Below are positions 14,142 through 21,995 of a stretch of DNA of 21,995 nucleotides, one piece after another. Under the pieces are notes generated by a model. It was given only the letters and a program-made list of their open reading frames with translations, searched no databases and was not told where the DNA came from. How positions within the stretch are numbered: the stretch's first letter is position 1; each line of letters begins with the position of its first letter. Position numbers and translations under genes: made by a program. Source of the DNA: CAXXIC01 sp964534355. Lineage in GTDB: Bacteria; Bacteroidota; Bacteroidia; Bacteroidales; UBA7332. The stretch lies in contig CAZHNZ010000068.1 of assembly GCA_964534355.1 (NCBI GenBank), forward strand, positions 1 to 21,995. The letters are read 5' to 3'.

Positions 14142-15059
14142 TTAGTTAACGCGGAATTTGTCAACACCATTTTGCAGGAACCCAACAATCTGCTGAGCCG
14201 CAGCAATACCGGCATTGATATTGGCCTCAGATGTTTGAGCACCCATTTTTTTCGGGGTAAAGAAGTAACGGCCTGCAAATTTTTCGGCAAAAGCAGCGCT
14301 GTTATCCGGTGCTACATCCGATACATATTTAAAGTCGGGACGCTCTTCCATGAGTTGAATCATCTCATCTTCGTTGATCACCTCTTTGCGCGCTGTGTTT
14401 ACCAACATGGCGCCTTTGGGCATTTTGCTCAACAACGCGTGGTTGATTGATTTTTTTGTTTCGGCAGTTGCCGGAATGTTTACAGAGAGGTATTGGCATT
14501 GGCTGTAAAGCTCTTCTACCGAGTGCAGCGGTGTGATGCCTTCGCTCAGAATAGCTTCGTCGCTTACATAAGCGTCGAATGCAAATACCTTCATTCCCAT
14601 ACCTTTGGCAATGCGGGCAATGTTGCGACCCACGTTTCCGAAAGCATGAATACCCAGCGATTTGCCTAACAATTCGGTACCAGAGGTTCCGTTGAACTGA
14701 TTGCGTGCCAGGAATATCATCATGCCGATTGCGAGTTCAGCCACCGCATTGGCGTTTTGTCCGGGCGTATTCATGGCAATGATGCCTTTATCTGTACAAG
14801 CCTTCAGGTCAATATTGTCGTATCCGGCACCTGCGCGTACCACAATTTTCAGTGCATCTGCTGCCGCAATTACTTCGGCATCAACAATATCGCTGCGAAC
14901 AATCATCGCCGAAACGCCTTTTACGGCATCCAGAAGTTCAGACTTTTGTGTGTATTTTTCGAGTAAAACCAGCTCCATGCCGGCTTCTTCAACTACCTGA
15001 CGGATACCGCTGACTGCAACTGCGGCAAAAGGTTTGTCTGTGGCAACTAATACTTTCAT
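14142..15059 (-). CDS. serA: D-3-phosphoglycerate dehydrogenase, short form without ACT domain
   Basis: A 305-residue cytoplasmic NAD-dependent enzyme oxidising 3-phosphoglycerate to 3-phosphohydroxypyruvate, the first step of serine synthesis. The substrate-binding half has RAGAGYDNID (75-84), then the dinucleotide fold GIHAFGNVGR (136-145; alanine replaces the first glycine of the usual GxGxxG). Catalytic Arg224 is seen in NTARKEV. Where most family members have TPHxG, this protein has TPKKMGAQT (268-276), so lysine 270 or 271 replaces the catalytic histidine, as in the type IIIK enzymes described for Entamoeba. The C-terminal ACT and intervening domains of long SerA are missing, so serine feedback through ACT is not possible. 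It lies 100 bases downstream of serC, which supports this role over a generic 2-hydroxyacid dehydrogenase. Confidence 0.93.
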   Translation of the reverse strand: MKVLVATDKPFAAVAVSGIRQVVEEAGMELVLLEKYTQKSELLDAVKGVSAMIVRSDIVDAEVIAAADALKIVVRAGAGYDNIDLKACTDKGIIAMNTPGQNANAVAELAIGMMIFLARNQFNGTSGTELLGKSLGIHAFGNVGRNIARIAKGMGMKVFAFDAYVSDEAILSEGITPLHSVEELYSQCQYLSVNIPATAETKKSINHALLSKMPKGAMLVNTARKEVINEDEMIQLMEERPDFKYVSDVAPDNSAAFAEKFAGRYFFTPKKMGAQTSEANINAGIAAAQQIVGFLQNGVDKFRVN

Positions 15060-15090
15060 TGTTTATCGTTTTTGTTTGAATGAATAAAAC

Positions 15091-15137
15091 ACAAAAAGAC
15101 GCTAATCGTAAAGTTTTTCTTTCGGTTTAGCGTCTTT
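15091..15137 (-). terminator. Hairpin between serC and serA, partial terminator or attenuator
   Basis: AAAGACGCTAA (15095-15105) is perfectly complementary to TTAGCGTCTTT (15127-15137), with a 21-base loop that contains a smaller AAAG/CTTT pair. On the minus strand the stem ends in TCTTTTTGTGTTTT. I see no separate promoter for serA in the gap, so some read-through is expected. Confidence 0.6.
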
Positions 15138-15159
15138 CTGTGCAATTTTGTATGTCAAA

Positions 15160-16227
15160 TTAATGTTTCTTTTCGAACTCTTTCATGGTATCCACCAACG
15201 CCTGAACGCTGGATTTTGGCATAGCATTGTAGATAGAGGCACGGAAACCACCTACTGAGCGGTGACCTTTGATACCCAACATACCCTGACCTTTGGCAAA
15301 TTTGCCAAATTCGTCTTCCAGCTCTTTGTACTCTTCGTTCATCACGAAGCATACATTCATCTGCGAGCGGTCTTCGGTAGCGGCAGTACCCTTAAACAAA
15401 CGGCTGCTGTCGATTGCATCGTAAAGCAATTGAGCTTTGTCAGCATTGATTTTCTGAATAGCCTCTACGCCACCCAGTTGCTTGTACCACTGCAATGTTT
15501 GCAACGCAGCGAAAACGGGCAATACCGGTGGGGTATTGAACATCGATTCGTCTTTGATATGCGTTTTGTAGTTCAGCATTGTCGGGATACCTCTCGACAC
15601 TTTACCCAATGCATCTTCGCGTACAATAGCAATAGTCACACCGGCAGGGGCCAGGTTTTTCTGTGCACCGGCATAGATGATGTCGTATTTTGATACATCT
15701 ATCGGACGAGAGAAGATATCGGATGACATATCACCAACCAGGCGTGCTTTTACATCCGGATCTTTCTGCAATTGTGTGCCGAAAATGGTGTTGTTGGATG
15801 TAATATGGAAATAGTCAACATCGTCAGAAATTGTGTAATCTTTGGGAATGTAAGAGTAGTTCGCATCTTTCGATGATGCCACAACTTCTACTTCTCCAAA
15901 TAATTTAGCCTCTTTGATGGCTTTTGATGCCCAGGTTCCTGAATCCAGGTAGGCAGCTTTTTTCTCCATCAGGTTAAATGGCACCATACAAAATTGTAAG
16001 CTGGCACCACCGCCCATGAAAACTACATCATAACCCCGGGGCACATCTAAGAGCTCCTTAACCAGCGATCTTGCATCGTTCATTACAGCAATGAACTCTT
16101 TTTCTCTGTGAGAAACTTCCAGGATAGATAATCCCATTCCTGCGAAATCCAACACAGCTGCTGCCGTGTTTTTAATGGTGTATTCGCATAGAATTGAAGG
16201 ACCTGCAAAAAAATTGTGCTTCTTCAT
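15160..16227 (-). CDS. serC: Phosphoserine aminotransferase
   Basis: A 355-residue PLP enzyme (class V aminotransferase fold) that converts 3-phosphohydroxypyruvate and glutamate to phosphoserine; it can also serve pyridoxal phosphate synthesis. Family marks: N-terminal HNFFAGPSILC, EVSHREKEF (37-45), the cofactor phosphate loop GGGAS (72-76), HITSNNTIFGTQ (141-152), GDMSSDIFSRPID (165-177) and the Schiff-base lysine 190 in AGAQKNLAPAG. The C-terminal GHRSVGGFRASIYNA is typical. Length matches the family. It is the first gene of a serC-serA unit with its own promoter candidate; serB is not in the window. Confidence 0.97.
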   Translation of the reverse strand: MKKHNFFAGPSILCEYTIKNTAAAVLDFAGMGLSILEVSHREKEFIAVMNDARSLVKELLDVPRGYDVVFMGGGASLQFCMVPFNLMEKKAAYLDSGTWASKAIKEAKLFGEVEVVASSKDANYSYIPKDYTISDDVDYFHITSNNTIFGTQLQKDPDVKARLVGDMSSDIFSRPIDVSKYDIIYAGAQKNLAPAGVTIAIVREDALGKVSRGIPTMLNYKTHIKDESMFNTPPVLPVFAALQTLQWYKQLGGVEAIQKINADKAQLLYDAIDSSRLFKGTAATEDRSQMNVCFVMNEEYKELEDEFGKFAKGQGMLGIKGHRSVGGFRASIYNAMPKSSVQALVDTMKEFEKKH

Positions 16228-16277
16228 CTAAAATATGTTTTTAAATAGAAATTCTATAGAGTGGTGAAATTGAGCCG

Positions 16278-16307
16278 CGAAATTAATACTTTTTTCCCGG
16301 TTGGCAA
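16278..16307 (-). promoter_or_regulatory. Promoter candidate for serC-serA
   Basis: On the minus strand, TTG (16307-16305), 19 bases, then TAATTTCG (16285-16278), one base off the TAnnTTTG consensus and 50 bases upstream of the serC ATG. The spacing equals that of the galM promoter. Confidence 0.5.
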
Positions 16308-16413
16308 TCTTTTTCTTGAAAAAATAAAATATTCAGGGGCGAAAGTTACAATTTGATACTATGCCTCTTTTGTATCCCGCTTCTGTATCTTCGATTCTGT
16401 CTTTTTGTCATAT

Positions 16414-19086
16414 TTATGGCTTCTCTTTTCTTCTCAAAACCGCATTATACCGGCATATTTCGCCATTTTCGGTTATGCCCTCAATGGCCACTTCAAGGGG
16501 TGTGGGTTTATCTGCCAGATAGAATTTGACGCAAACAGTTCCGTTGCTGTCTGTTTTCAGTGACGGATTCCAGTAAATTGTATTGCGGATGTCCGGTTTT
16601 TTGAGCAGTCGGATGCTGTCTACATTGTATTTAGGCATGTAGAACTGAGCCGGTTTTTGGTATCCGAGCGGTGATATTTTGGCTAAATTGGGTTTTTCGA
16701 TGACTCGGGCGGTACCCTCGCGCATAGCAATGGCAATCACACCGTTTCCTCCCAGTGAGCCAAAAATTGAAGCACTAGCCCCTTTGAATAAGGTGATATC
16801 TTCAATATCCTCAATATTCATCATCGACAACTCTGAGCTCTCAATGGGAACTCCATCCAGTAGAACTAGTGCGGGAATGATGTTGCCAAGCAGGTATATG
16901 CTGTTGTCCTTCACATGCACGCCGGGCATGGTGGACAATACAAACAAAACGCTGTTAGAAGCACTGTATGTGCTCAGTTTCTGTCTGTTGAAGTAGTTGT
17001 CGCCCATATCGGCATAAGTCGTTTTTTTCGGTTTGTTGTCTGCTTTTTTTGCCACAACCGATACCTCGTTGAGGTTGTACATGCGGATACCCCCCTCCAT
17101 ATAGAATTTCTCCCGCACCTGATTCATGTAGGCGCCGGTGGTGGTTTTGTTAAACTGAATCCGCTCGGGGTAAAACTCATTTACAGCCGGAAATGTATCT
17201 TTATCGGCAATCAGCTCAATGGTGTTGTTGAATACTTTTCCCCGCATGGCTTTGAGCACAAACTGTGTGCTGTCCGGAAAAGAGACATCTGTTATGATGA
17301 ACCGACCCAACGAGTCTGTGGTGGTATAATTGAGCGTTCCCAATTTTGCCGACATCATATACACCATTCCTTTTTTCTGTGGTTTGCCCAGCATATTTAA
17401 TACTTTGCCCGAAACGGCCTGCCCGATTTCGAGGTAATAGGGTGGTTTTTTGAATTTACCCTTCACCACATCGCCCGTATCAAATCGGCGCCAACCCTGA
17501 GTAAGCATAAGCAAATCGAGTTTGTCGCTCATGTCGCTGCCCTTATTGAAGTAGGCAGCGGGATCTTCGATATATCCTTTCAAATCAGAGGTAAGCAGCA
17601 AATTGCTCAAAATATGATCGCTCAGGGTGTCGCGTTGCACGGTGTTTTGGTCGGTCACTGTCATCGAAAAGCTTCCGGATGCCGGTTTTCCTGCTTTGTC
17701 ACGGATGGTCAGATTCAGCCTGGCCGAACCCCGTTTTTCGAAAGTAATATCCGAACTGTCCAGTGTGATTTGAGGAAGCGAAGATGGCGCCACAAAAACC
17801 AGACGTTCGCATAGTTTGTTGCCTGTGCTATCGATAATAGCGAATGAATGAATACCCACGCTCAAATCTTTTTCCTGAATTTTTCCCACTTGTCGGGTGT
17901 TATCCAGCGGAATGTTCGCGATCACGTTTCCACGGCAATGGATCAGCAGGTAGTACAGTGGGGATTCTGATTTGGTTAAATCGACATTACTAACCTTATA
18001 TATAATGTGCGATTTGGTATGAATAATCTGCAAAGCCACTTTGTTTGTTTCGACACGGGGCAGAGTGAATCTCTTTTCGTTTCCCTGTTCGTTTTTCACC
18101 ACGGCATAATAGTTGTCTCCGGGTGTAGGTTGCAGCAGAAATTTACCCATTCCCTTGTGTGTCGTTTTCAAATCAGAAATCTCTTCTCCTTTGTTGTTGT
18201 AGATTTTTCCGCTTATCGCAGTCGAAAGTCCGTCGGCGCCGATGGCTTTGAAGGCGATTATCTGAGATATGTTGCTCACTAATGCTCCACTTTCGGGAAA
18301 GAACTGAACATCAAAATCATTGATTTTTGCCGGCAGGGTGACTTTACGTTTGTATTCGTCGTCGGTTTGTAGATACAATTCGAGTTGACGATTGTTCTTT
18401 TTCAAGGAATCAGTGGGGATGGTGAGAGAAATCGTTCCGTTCGCATCGGTGGTTCGGAATTCCTTTTTGGGTCGTTTCTTATGGGTTGGCACCAGTATGG
18501 TGACAGATTCTCCGATAACCGGTTTTTGATATTTGTTTTTGAAAACAATTACTGTTTTGAATTTTGTGGAATCGATGGCTTCGTAGGTGATTTCGCTGCT
18601 GATTCCTTCGGCGATGGTATTTCCGATGAAAATATGTTTTCTGAAATAGAAGTCGCTGCCTGCATTTTGCATCCAGTAACTGTATGCCCGAATGAGGTAC
18701 TGATCGGGTTGAATTTCGGTGGACAGATCGATGTGGCCACAAAATCCGGTAGAATCCCGCTTGATTTTGATGCGTTGCAACACAGAGTCCGATTTGTTTA
18801 TCAGCTCTACGTAGATAAATCGGCTCATGCTTTGCAAAGAGTGGGTGGCAGCATCGGTCAGGTAGCCTTTTATCCAGATTCTTTCGCCAGCGCTGTAATA
18901 GGGCTTGTCGAAATGCAGGTAGAGTTTTTCCTGTGCGAAGAGATTGATTTGTTTTTCAAACCGATTTTCTGTCTTTTCCTCAAATCCTTGCCCGGCCGGT
19001 TTGTTTGCTTGGGTGGTTGTTTGAGCCGAAAGTATTTGTGCGAAAAAAAGAATAAAGAGAACGATAGAGAGAGGTCTGTTTTTCAT
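16414..19086 (-). CDS. Secreted MG2-like / TonB-receptor plug domain protein
   Basis: An 890-residue protein with a signal peptide (MKNRPLSIVLFILFFAQILSA, cut near 21). Residues about 53-150 resemble the macroglobulin MG2 fold found in alpha-2-macroglobulin-type proteins (EKLYLHFDKPYYSAGERIWI); further beta-sandwich repeats follow, and a carboxypeptidase-regulatory-like unit near 560-620 (SGKVLNMLGKPQKKGMVYM, TTTDSLGRF). A TonB receptor plug-like domain is at about 715-790: VLSTMPGVHVKDNSIYL, ALVLLDGVPIE, IEDIEDITLFKGASASIFG. No beta-barrel follows; the protein ends ~100 residues later with NPSLKTDSNGTVCVKFYLAD, another MG-like strand set. Such proteins are common in Bacteroidetes but uncharacterised. 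It lies 46 bases downstream of rarA and is probably co-transcribed with it. Periplasmic location is inferred. Confidence 0.8.
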   Translation of the reverse strand: MKNRPLSIVLFILFFAQILSAQTTTQANKPAGQGFEEKTENRFEKQINLFAQEKLYLHFDKPYYSAGERIWIKGYLTDAATHSLQSMSRFIYVELINKSDSVLQRIKIKRDSTGFCGHIDLSTEIQPDQYLIRAYSYWMQNAGSDFYFRKHIFIGNTIAEGISSEITYEAIDSTKFKTVIVFKNKYQKPVIGESVTILVPTHKKRPKKEFRTTDANGTISLTIPTDSLKKNNRQLELYLQTDDEYKRKVTLPAKINDFDVQFFPESGALVSNISQIIAFKAIGADGLSTAISGKIYNNKGEEISDLKTTHKGMGKFLLQPTPGDNYYAVVKNEQGNEKRFTLPRVETNKVALQIIHTKSHIIYKVSNVDLTKSESPLYYLLIHCRGNVIANIPLDNTRQVGKIQEKDLSVGIHSFAIIDSTGNKLCERLVFVAPSSLPQITLDSSDITFEKRGSARLNLTIRDKAGKPASGSFSMTVTDQNTVQRDTLSDHILSNLLLTSDLKGYIEDPAAYFNKGSDMSDKLDLLMLTQGWRRFDTGDVVKGKFKKPPYYLEIGQAVSGKVLNMLGKPQKKGMVYMMSAKLGTLNYTTTDSLGRFIITDVSFPDSTQFVLKAMRGKVFNNTIELIADKDTFPAVNEFYPERIQFNKTTTGAYMNQVREKFYMEGGIRMYNLNEVSVVAKKADNKPKKTTYADMGDNYFNRQKLSTYSASNSVLFVLSTMPGVHVKDNSIYLLGNIIPALVLLDGVPIESSELSMMNIEDIEDITLFKGASASIFGSLGGNGVIAIAMREGTARVIEKPNLAKISPLGYQKPAQFYMPKYNVDSIRLLKKPDIRNTIYWNPSLKTDSNGTVCVKFYLADKPTPLEVAIEGITENGEICRYNAVLRRKEKP

Positions 19087-19132
19087 AGTATGTGAGATTT
19101 ATGTTTTTTTGACTTAATTTAAACCCGAAAGT

Positions 19133-20401
19133 TTAAAACCGGTCTTTCCATAATCTGTTTAAATGTTCTTTTAGTTTTGCCTCCGACGCATTGTTTTGAG
19201 GCGTCCAGATCCTTTTGCCCAGAAGTTCTTTGGGTAGAAAATCCTGTTTAACGAAGTTGTTTTCGTAATTGTGAGCATACTGATAATCTTTACCATAGTT
19301 CAGCTCCTTCATCAGTCGGGTAGGGGCGTTGCGCAGATGCAGGGGTACAGGCAGATTGCCGGTTTCGCGCACCAAAGCCAGAGCGTCGTCAATGGCCAGA
19401 TAGGCCGAGTTGCTTTTGGCACTTGTGGCCAGATAAATAGTGGTTTCTGCCAAAATGATTCTACCCTCCGGCCAACCAATTTTTTGCAACGAATCGAAGC
19501 AGGCATTGGCCAGTAGCAGAGCGTTCGGGTTGGCCAATCCAATATCTTCGGCAGCCGATATGACCAGCCGACGGGCGATAAAGGCGGGGTCTTCGCCACC
19601 GGCCACCATGCGGGCCAGCCAGTAGATGGCGCCTTCGGGGTCGCTGCCGCGTATGGACTTGATAAATGCAGATATGATGTCGTAATGCAGTTCTCCACCC
19701 TTGTCGTAAGCGGCCGGGTTTTCCTGCAACCGCTCGGTCACGATCTCGTCTGTGATGATTATCTCTTCGCTCTGTTCGACGCTCGTTACCAGATCCAGTA
19801 TGTTGAGTAGTTTGCGGGCATCACCCCCCGAAAAACGCAGCAGGGCATCAGTCTCTTTTAGTTGTATGTTTTTGCTTTTCAGCTCAATGTCGTTTTCCAA
19901 TGCCCGGTGTAGCAACTCCAGCAAATCATCTTTTTCGAGCGATTTCAGCACATATACCTGACAGCGCGAGAGCAGAGGTCTGATTACCTCAAACGACGGA
20001 TTCTCCGTAGTGGCACCGATGAGTGTAACGGTGCCATTTTCTACCGCACCCAGCAGCGAATCTTGCTGCGACTTGCTGAACCGGTGTATTTCGTCAATAA
20101 ACAATACCGGACTTTTTACATTAAAAAAACGTTGGTTTTTGGCCTTATCAATCACTTCGCGCACCTCTTTGACGCCCGAGTTTACTGCACTCAGGGTGTA
20201 AAACGGCACATCCAGCCGGTTCGAAATAATGCGTGCCAGCGTGGTTTTGCCCACACCCGGTGGGCCCCACAGGATGAACGAAGAGATGTTTCCGGCCTCA
20301 ATCATCCGGCGCAGTACCGCATTTTTACCAATCAGATGTTTCTGACCGATGTATTGATCCAGATCGTTCGGGCGTAGTCGTTCGGCTAAGGGAAGTGACA
20401 T
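19133..20401 (-). CDS. rarA: Replication-associated recombination protein A (RarA/MgsA), AAA+ ATPase
   Basis: A 422-residue cytoplasmic AAA+ protein of the RarA/MgsA/WRNIP1 family that acts at stalled replication forks and binds DNA ends and single-strand gaps. Motifs: PLAERLRPNDLDQYIGQ at the N-terminus, Walker A GPPGVGKTT (46-54), Walker B LFIDEIHRFSK (100-110), sensor 1 IGATTENPSFE, arginine finger region LLSRCQVY, sensor 2 GGDARKLLN, and the family-specific C-terminal tetramerisation part (YDIISAFIKSIRGSDPEGAIYWLARM, GLANPNAL). Length is normal. It is 18 bases downstream of nadB, an operon-like arrangement with no functional logic that I can see. Confidence 0.97.
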   Translation of the reverse strand: MSLPLAERLRPNDLDQYIGQKHLIGKNAVLRRMIEAGNISSFILWGPPGVGKTTLARIISNRLDVPFYTLSAVNSGVKEVREVIDKAKNQRFFNVKSPVLFIDEIHRFSKSQQDSLLGAVENGTVTLIGATTENPSFEVIRPLLSRCQVYVLKSLEKDDLLELLHRALENDIELKSKNIQLKETDALLRFSGGDARKLLNILDLVTSVEQSEEIIITDEIVTERLQENPAAYDKGGELHYDIISAFIKSIRGSDPEGAIYWLARMVAGGEDPAFIARRLVISAAEDIGLANPNALLLANACFDSLQKIGWPEGRIILAETTIYLATSAKSNSAYLAIDDALALVRETGNLPVPLHLRNAPTRLMKELNYGKDYQYAHNYENNFVKQDFLPKELLGKRIWTPQNNASEAKLKEHLNRLWKDRF

Positions 20402-20419
20402 GTTTCGGGTTTTGTGTGG

Positions 20420-21995
20420 TTACGATTTGCGTCGGTTGTCCATTCTGTTTTTCTTCGGATAGTCTATGTTGTAGTGCAATCCGCGGCTCTCTTTGCGCTG
20501 CATGGCCTGCGTAATGACCAGATAGCCAACGTTGATGATGTTGCGTAATTCGCAAATTTGCTTCGAAACCACCGACTTCTGAAACAGGTTTTCAGTCTCC
20601 TGATAGAGAATTTCCAACCGGTCGAAGGCTCTTTTCAGTCGCAGATTGCTGCGAACGATGCCCACGTAGGCCGACATGATCTGTTTCACCTCTTTCTCAC
20701 TTTGGGTAATCAACACCATCTCCTCGGGTAGCGATGTACCCTCGTCGTTCCAGTTGGGTATTTTTTCGTTTTGTGGTATGGTATGTATGGCTTCCGAAGC
20801 GTGTCGGGCAGCCCGGTCGGCATACACAATGGCTTCGAGCAGCGAGTTTGAAGCCAGCCGGTTTGCGCCGTGCAGTCCGGTATAGGTGCATTCGCCGGCG
20901 GCGTAGAGTCTTTTTATGGATGAGCGACCATCCAAATCGACCTCGATACCTCCACACACGAAGTGCGCAGCGGGTGCCACAGGGATGTATTCCCGGGTGA
21001 TGTCGATGCCAAAGGCCAGACATTTTTTATAAATATTGGGGAAATGCTCTTTTGTCTCTTCCGCATTTTTGTGGGTTACATCCAGATAGACAAACTCATC
21101 TCCGCGGTTTTTCATCTCGTTGTCGATGGCGCGTGCCACAATGTCGCGCGGTGCCAGCGATTTGCGGTCGTCGTATTTTTGCATAAACTCTTTCCCGTCT
21201 TTGGTACGCAACACAGCCCCATAGCCCCGCATGGCCTCGGTGATGAGAAACGACGGGCATTCATTCGGGTTGTACAACGCCGTGGGGTGAAACTGCACAA
21301 ACTCCATATCCCGCACCGTTCCTTTGGCGCGATAGACCATGGCAATACCATCGCCCGTGGCTATCAGTGGATTGGTGGTGGTTTGGTAGATGGTTCCGAT
21401 GCCACCTGTGGCAATCAGTGTGGTTTTCGACAGAAATGTGTGGATATAGTTGGTATGCTCGTCCAGAATATAGGCCCCGTAACACTCTATATCCGGTGTT
21501 TGACGGGTAATTCGTTCACCCAAATGGTGTTGCGTGATAATTTCGATGGCAAAATGACTCTCGTAAACACTGATGTTAGGGTGACTCTGAACGGCCTGAA
21601 TAAGTGATTTCTGAATTTCGGCGCCCGTACTGTCTTTGTGGTGTAAAATCCGGAATTCGGAATGTCCTCCCTCTTTGTGCAAATCGAAGCTTCCCTTCGG
21701 GTCGCGGTCGAACTTTACGCCCCAATCCACCAACTCCTTGATTTGAGCCGGTGCCTCTTTGACCACCATCTCTACAACATCCGGATTGCAAAGCGCATCT
21801 CCACAATTAATTGTATCTTTTATATGATTCTCAAAATTATCAGTTGGCTTTGTTACCGAGGCAATCCCCCCCTGTGCATAAAAGGTATTTGTATCTTCCA
21901 GATCGGTCTTGCTTACCAGCGCCACCTTTCCCTTATCTGCCACCTTCAACGCAAAGCTCATTCCGGCAATGCCCGAGCCAATCACTAAAAAATCA
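20420..21995 (-). CDS. nadB: L-aspartate oxidase, 5' end cut by window
   Basis: The visible ~524 residues cover nearly the whole enzyme, an FAD-dependent oxidase turning L-aspartate into iminoaspartate, the first step of de novo NAD synthesis. Motifs: the FAD site GSGIAGMSFA, NTFYAQGGIA, EGGHSEFRILHHKDSTG, EFVQFHPTALYN, MRGYGAVL, LAPRDIVARAID, PAAHFVCGGIEVD and the second FAD motif AAGECTYTGLHGANRLASNSLLEA, followed by the C-terminal three-helix domain. The frame is open through the right edge (Asp-Phe-Leu precede the GTG at 21985), and the family usually opens a few residues before DFLVIGSG, so the start is just outside the window. The C-terminus RGLHYNIDYP matches the bacterial family. Distinguished from succinate dehydrogenase and fumarate reductase flavoproteins by AQGG and the overall C-terminus. 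Confidence 0.95.
   Translation of the reverse strand, partial: DFLVIGSGIAGMSFALKVADKGKVALVSKTDLEDTNTFYAQGGIASVTKPTDNFENHIKDTINCGDALCNPDVVEMVVKEAPAQIKELVDWGVKFDRDPKGSFDLHKEGGHSEFRILHHKDSTGAEIQKSLIQAVQSHPNISVYESHFAIEIITQHHLGERITRQTPDIECYGAYILDEHTNYIHTFLSKTTLIATGGIGTIYQTTTNPLIATGDGIAMVYRAKGTVRDMEFVQFHPTALYNPNECPSFLITEAMRGYGAVLRTKDGKEFMQKYDDRKSLAPRDIVARAIDNEMKNRGDEFVYLDVTHKNAEETKEHFPNIYKKCLAFGIDITREYIPVAPAAHFVCGGIEVDLDGRSSIKRLYAAGECTYTGLHGANRLASNSLLEAIVYADRAARHASEAIHTIPQNEKIPNWNDEGTSLPEEMVLITQSEKEVKQIMSAYVGIVRSNLRLKRAFDRLEILYQETENLFQKSVVSKQICELRNIINVGYLVITQAMQRKESRGLHYNIDYPKKNRMDNRRKS

Noticed and set aside
14142..15059. Lysine-for-histidine change in SerA as an inactivating mutation
   Set aside because: The rest of the enzyme is intact, it is paired with serC, and lysine-type enzymes of this family are known to be active.
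18385..19095. A 236-codon open frame antisense to the MG2/plug gene
   Set aside because: Composition is that of a shadow frame; the opposite strand encodes a clear secreted protein with signal peptide and domains.
19118..19137. Hairpin TTTAAAC/GTTTAAA over the rarA stop codon
   Set aside because: Seven AT-rich pairs without a following T-run; too weak for a terminator and likely chance.
20963..21607. A 214-codon open frame antisense to nadB
   Set aside because: Overlaps highly conserved nadB motifs and shows no family features or start signal.
1..21995. CRISPR arrays, tRNA or rRNA genes, insertion sequences, prophage
   Set aside because: None of their signatures was seen: no regular spacer repeats, no transposase or integrase motifs, no cloverleaf with CCA or TPsiC arm that I could find by eye.

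Overview
The window looks like a chromosomal segment of a Bacteroidota bacterium, most likely a Bacteroidales member. Four things point there: Bacteroidetes-style protein families (the RecQ variant, the AraR-like NUDIX regulator, the MG2/TonB-plug protein and the type of SerA); promoters of the TTTG-N19-TAnnTTTG type rather than sigma70 boxes; AT-rich leaders mostly lacking Shine-Dalgarno sequences; and signal-peptide-bearing periplasmic proteins. I see no rRNA, tRNA, CRISPR array, phage or insertion sequence. Genus cannot be fixed by eye.

Layout. (1) 1-3252, plus strand: the 3' part of a caspase-like (C14) protease gene, a secreted LPP20-like protein and a secreted FlgT_N-like/DUF4384-like protein. 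This is the least understood part of the window, ending in a near-ideal bidirectional terminator (3261-3311). (2) 3324-5375, minus: htpG (Hsp90). (3) 5600-9236, plus: recJ and recQ, four bases apart, a recombination-repair operon divergent from htpG. (4) 9233-13023, minus: a sugar module transcribed galM-like lipoprotein -> SSS sodium/sugar symporter -> terminator -> AraR-like NUDIX-fold regulator. A good promoter and an inverted-repeat candidate operator lie in front of galM. (5) 13024-13562: a 539-base intergenic region holding that promoter, two palindromes and a run of degenerate AT-rich repeats. (6) 13563-13991, plus: a small secreted carboxypeptidase-regulatory-like protein. (7) 14142-16227, minus: serC then serA, the first two dedicated steps of serine synthesis (serB not in view). 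(8) 16414-21995, minus: nadB (cut by the right edge) -> rarA -> a large periplasmic MG2/TonB-plug protein, closely spaced and probably co-transcribed.

Most genes are housekeeping. The points with most content are the caspase/LPP20/DUF4384 set, the sugar module with its degenerate Nudix box and candidate operator, the SerA with lysine where the catalytic histidine is expected and no ACT domain, and the RecQ whose zinc cluster is displaced by an inserted region. All family assignments were made by reading motifs; no database search was run.
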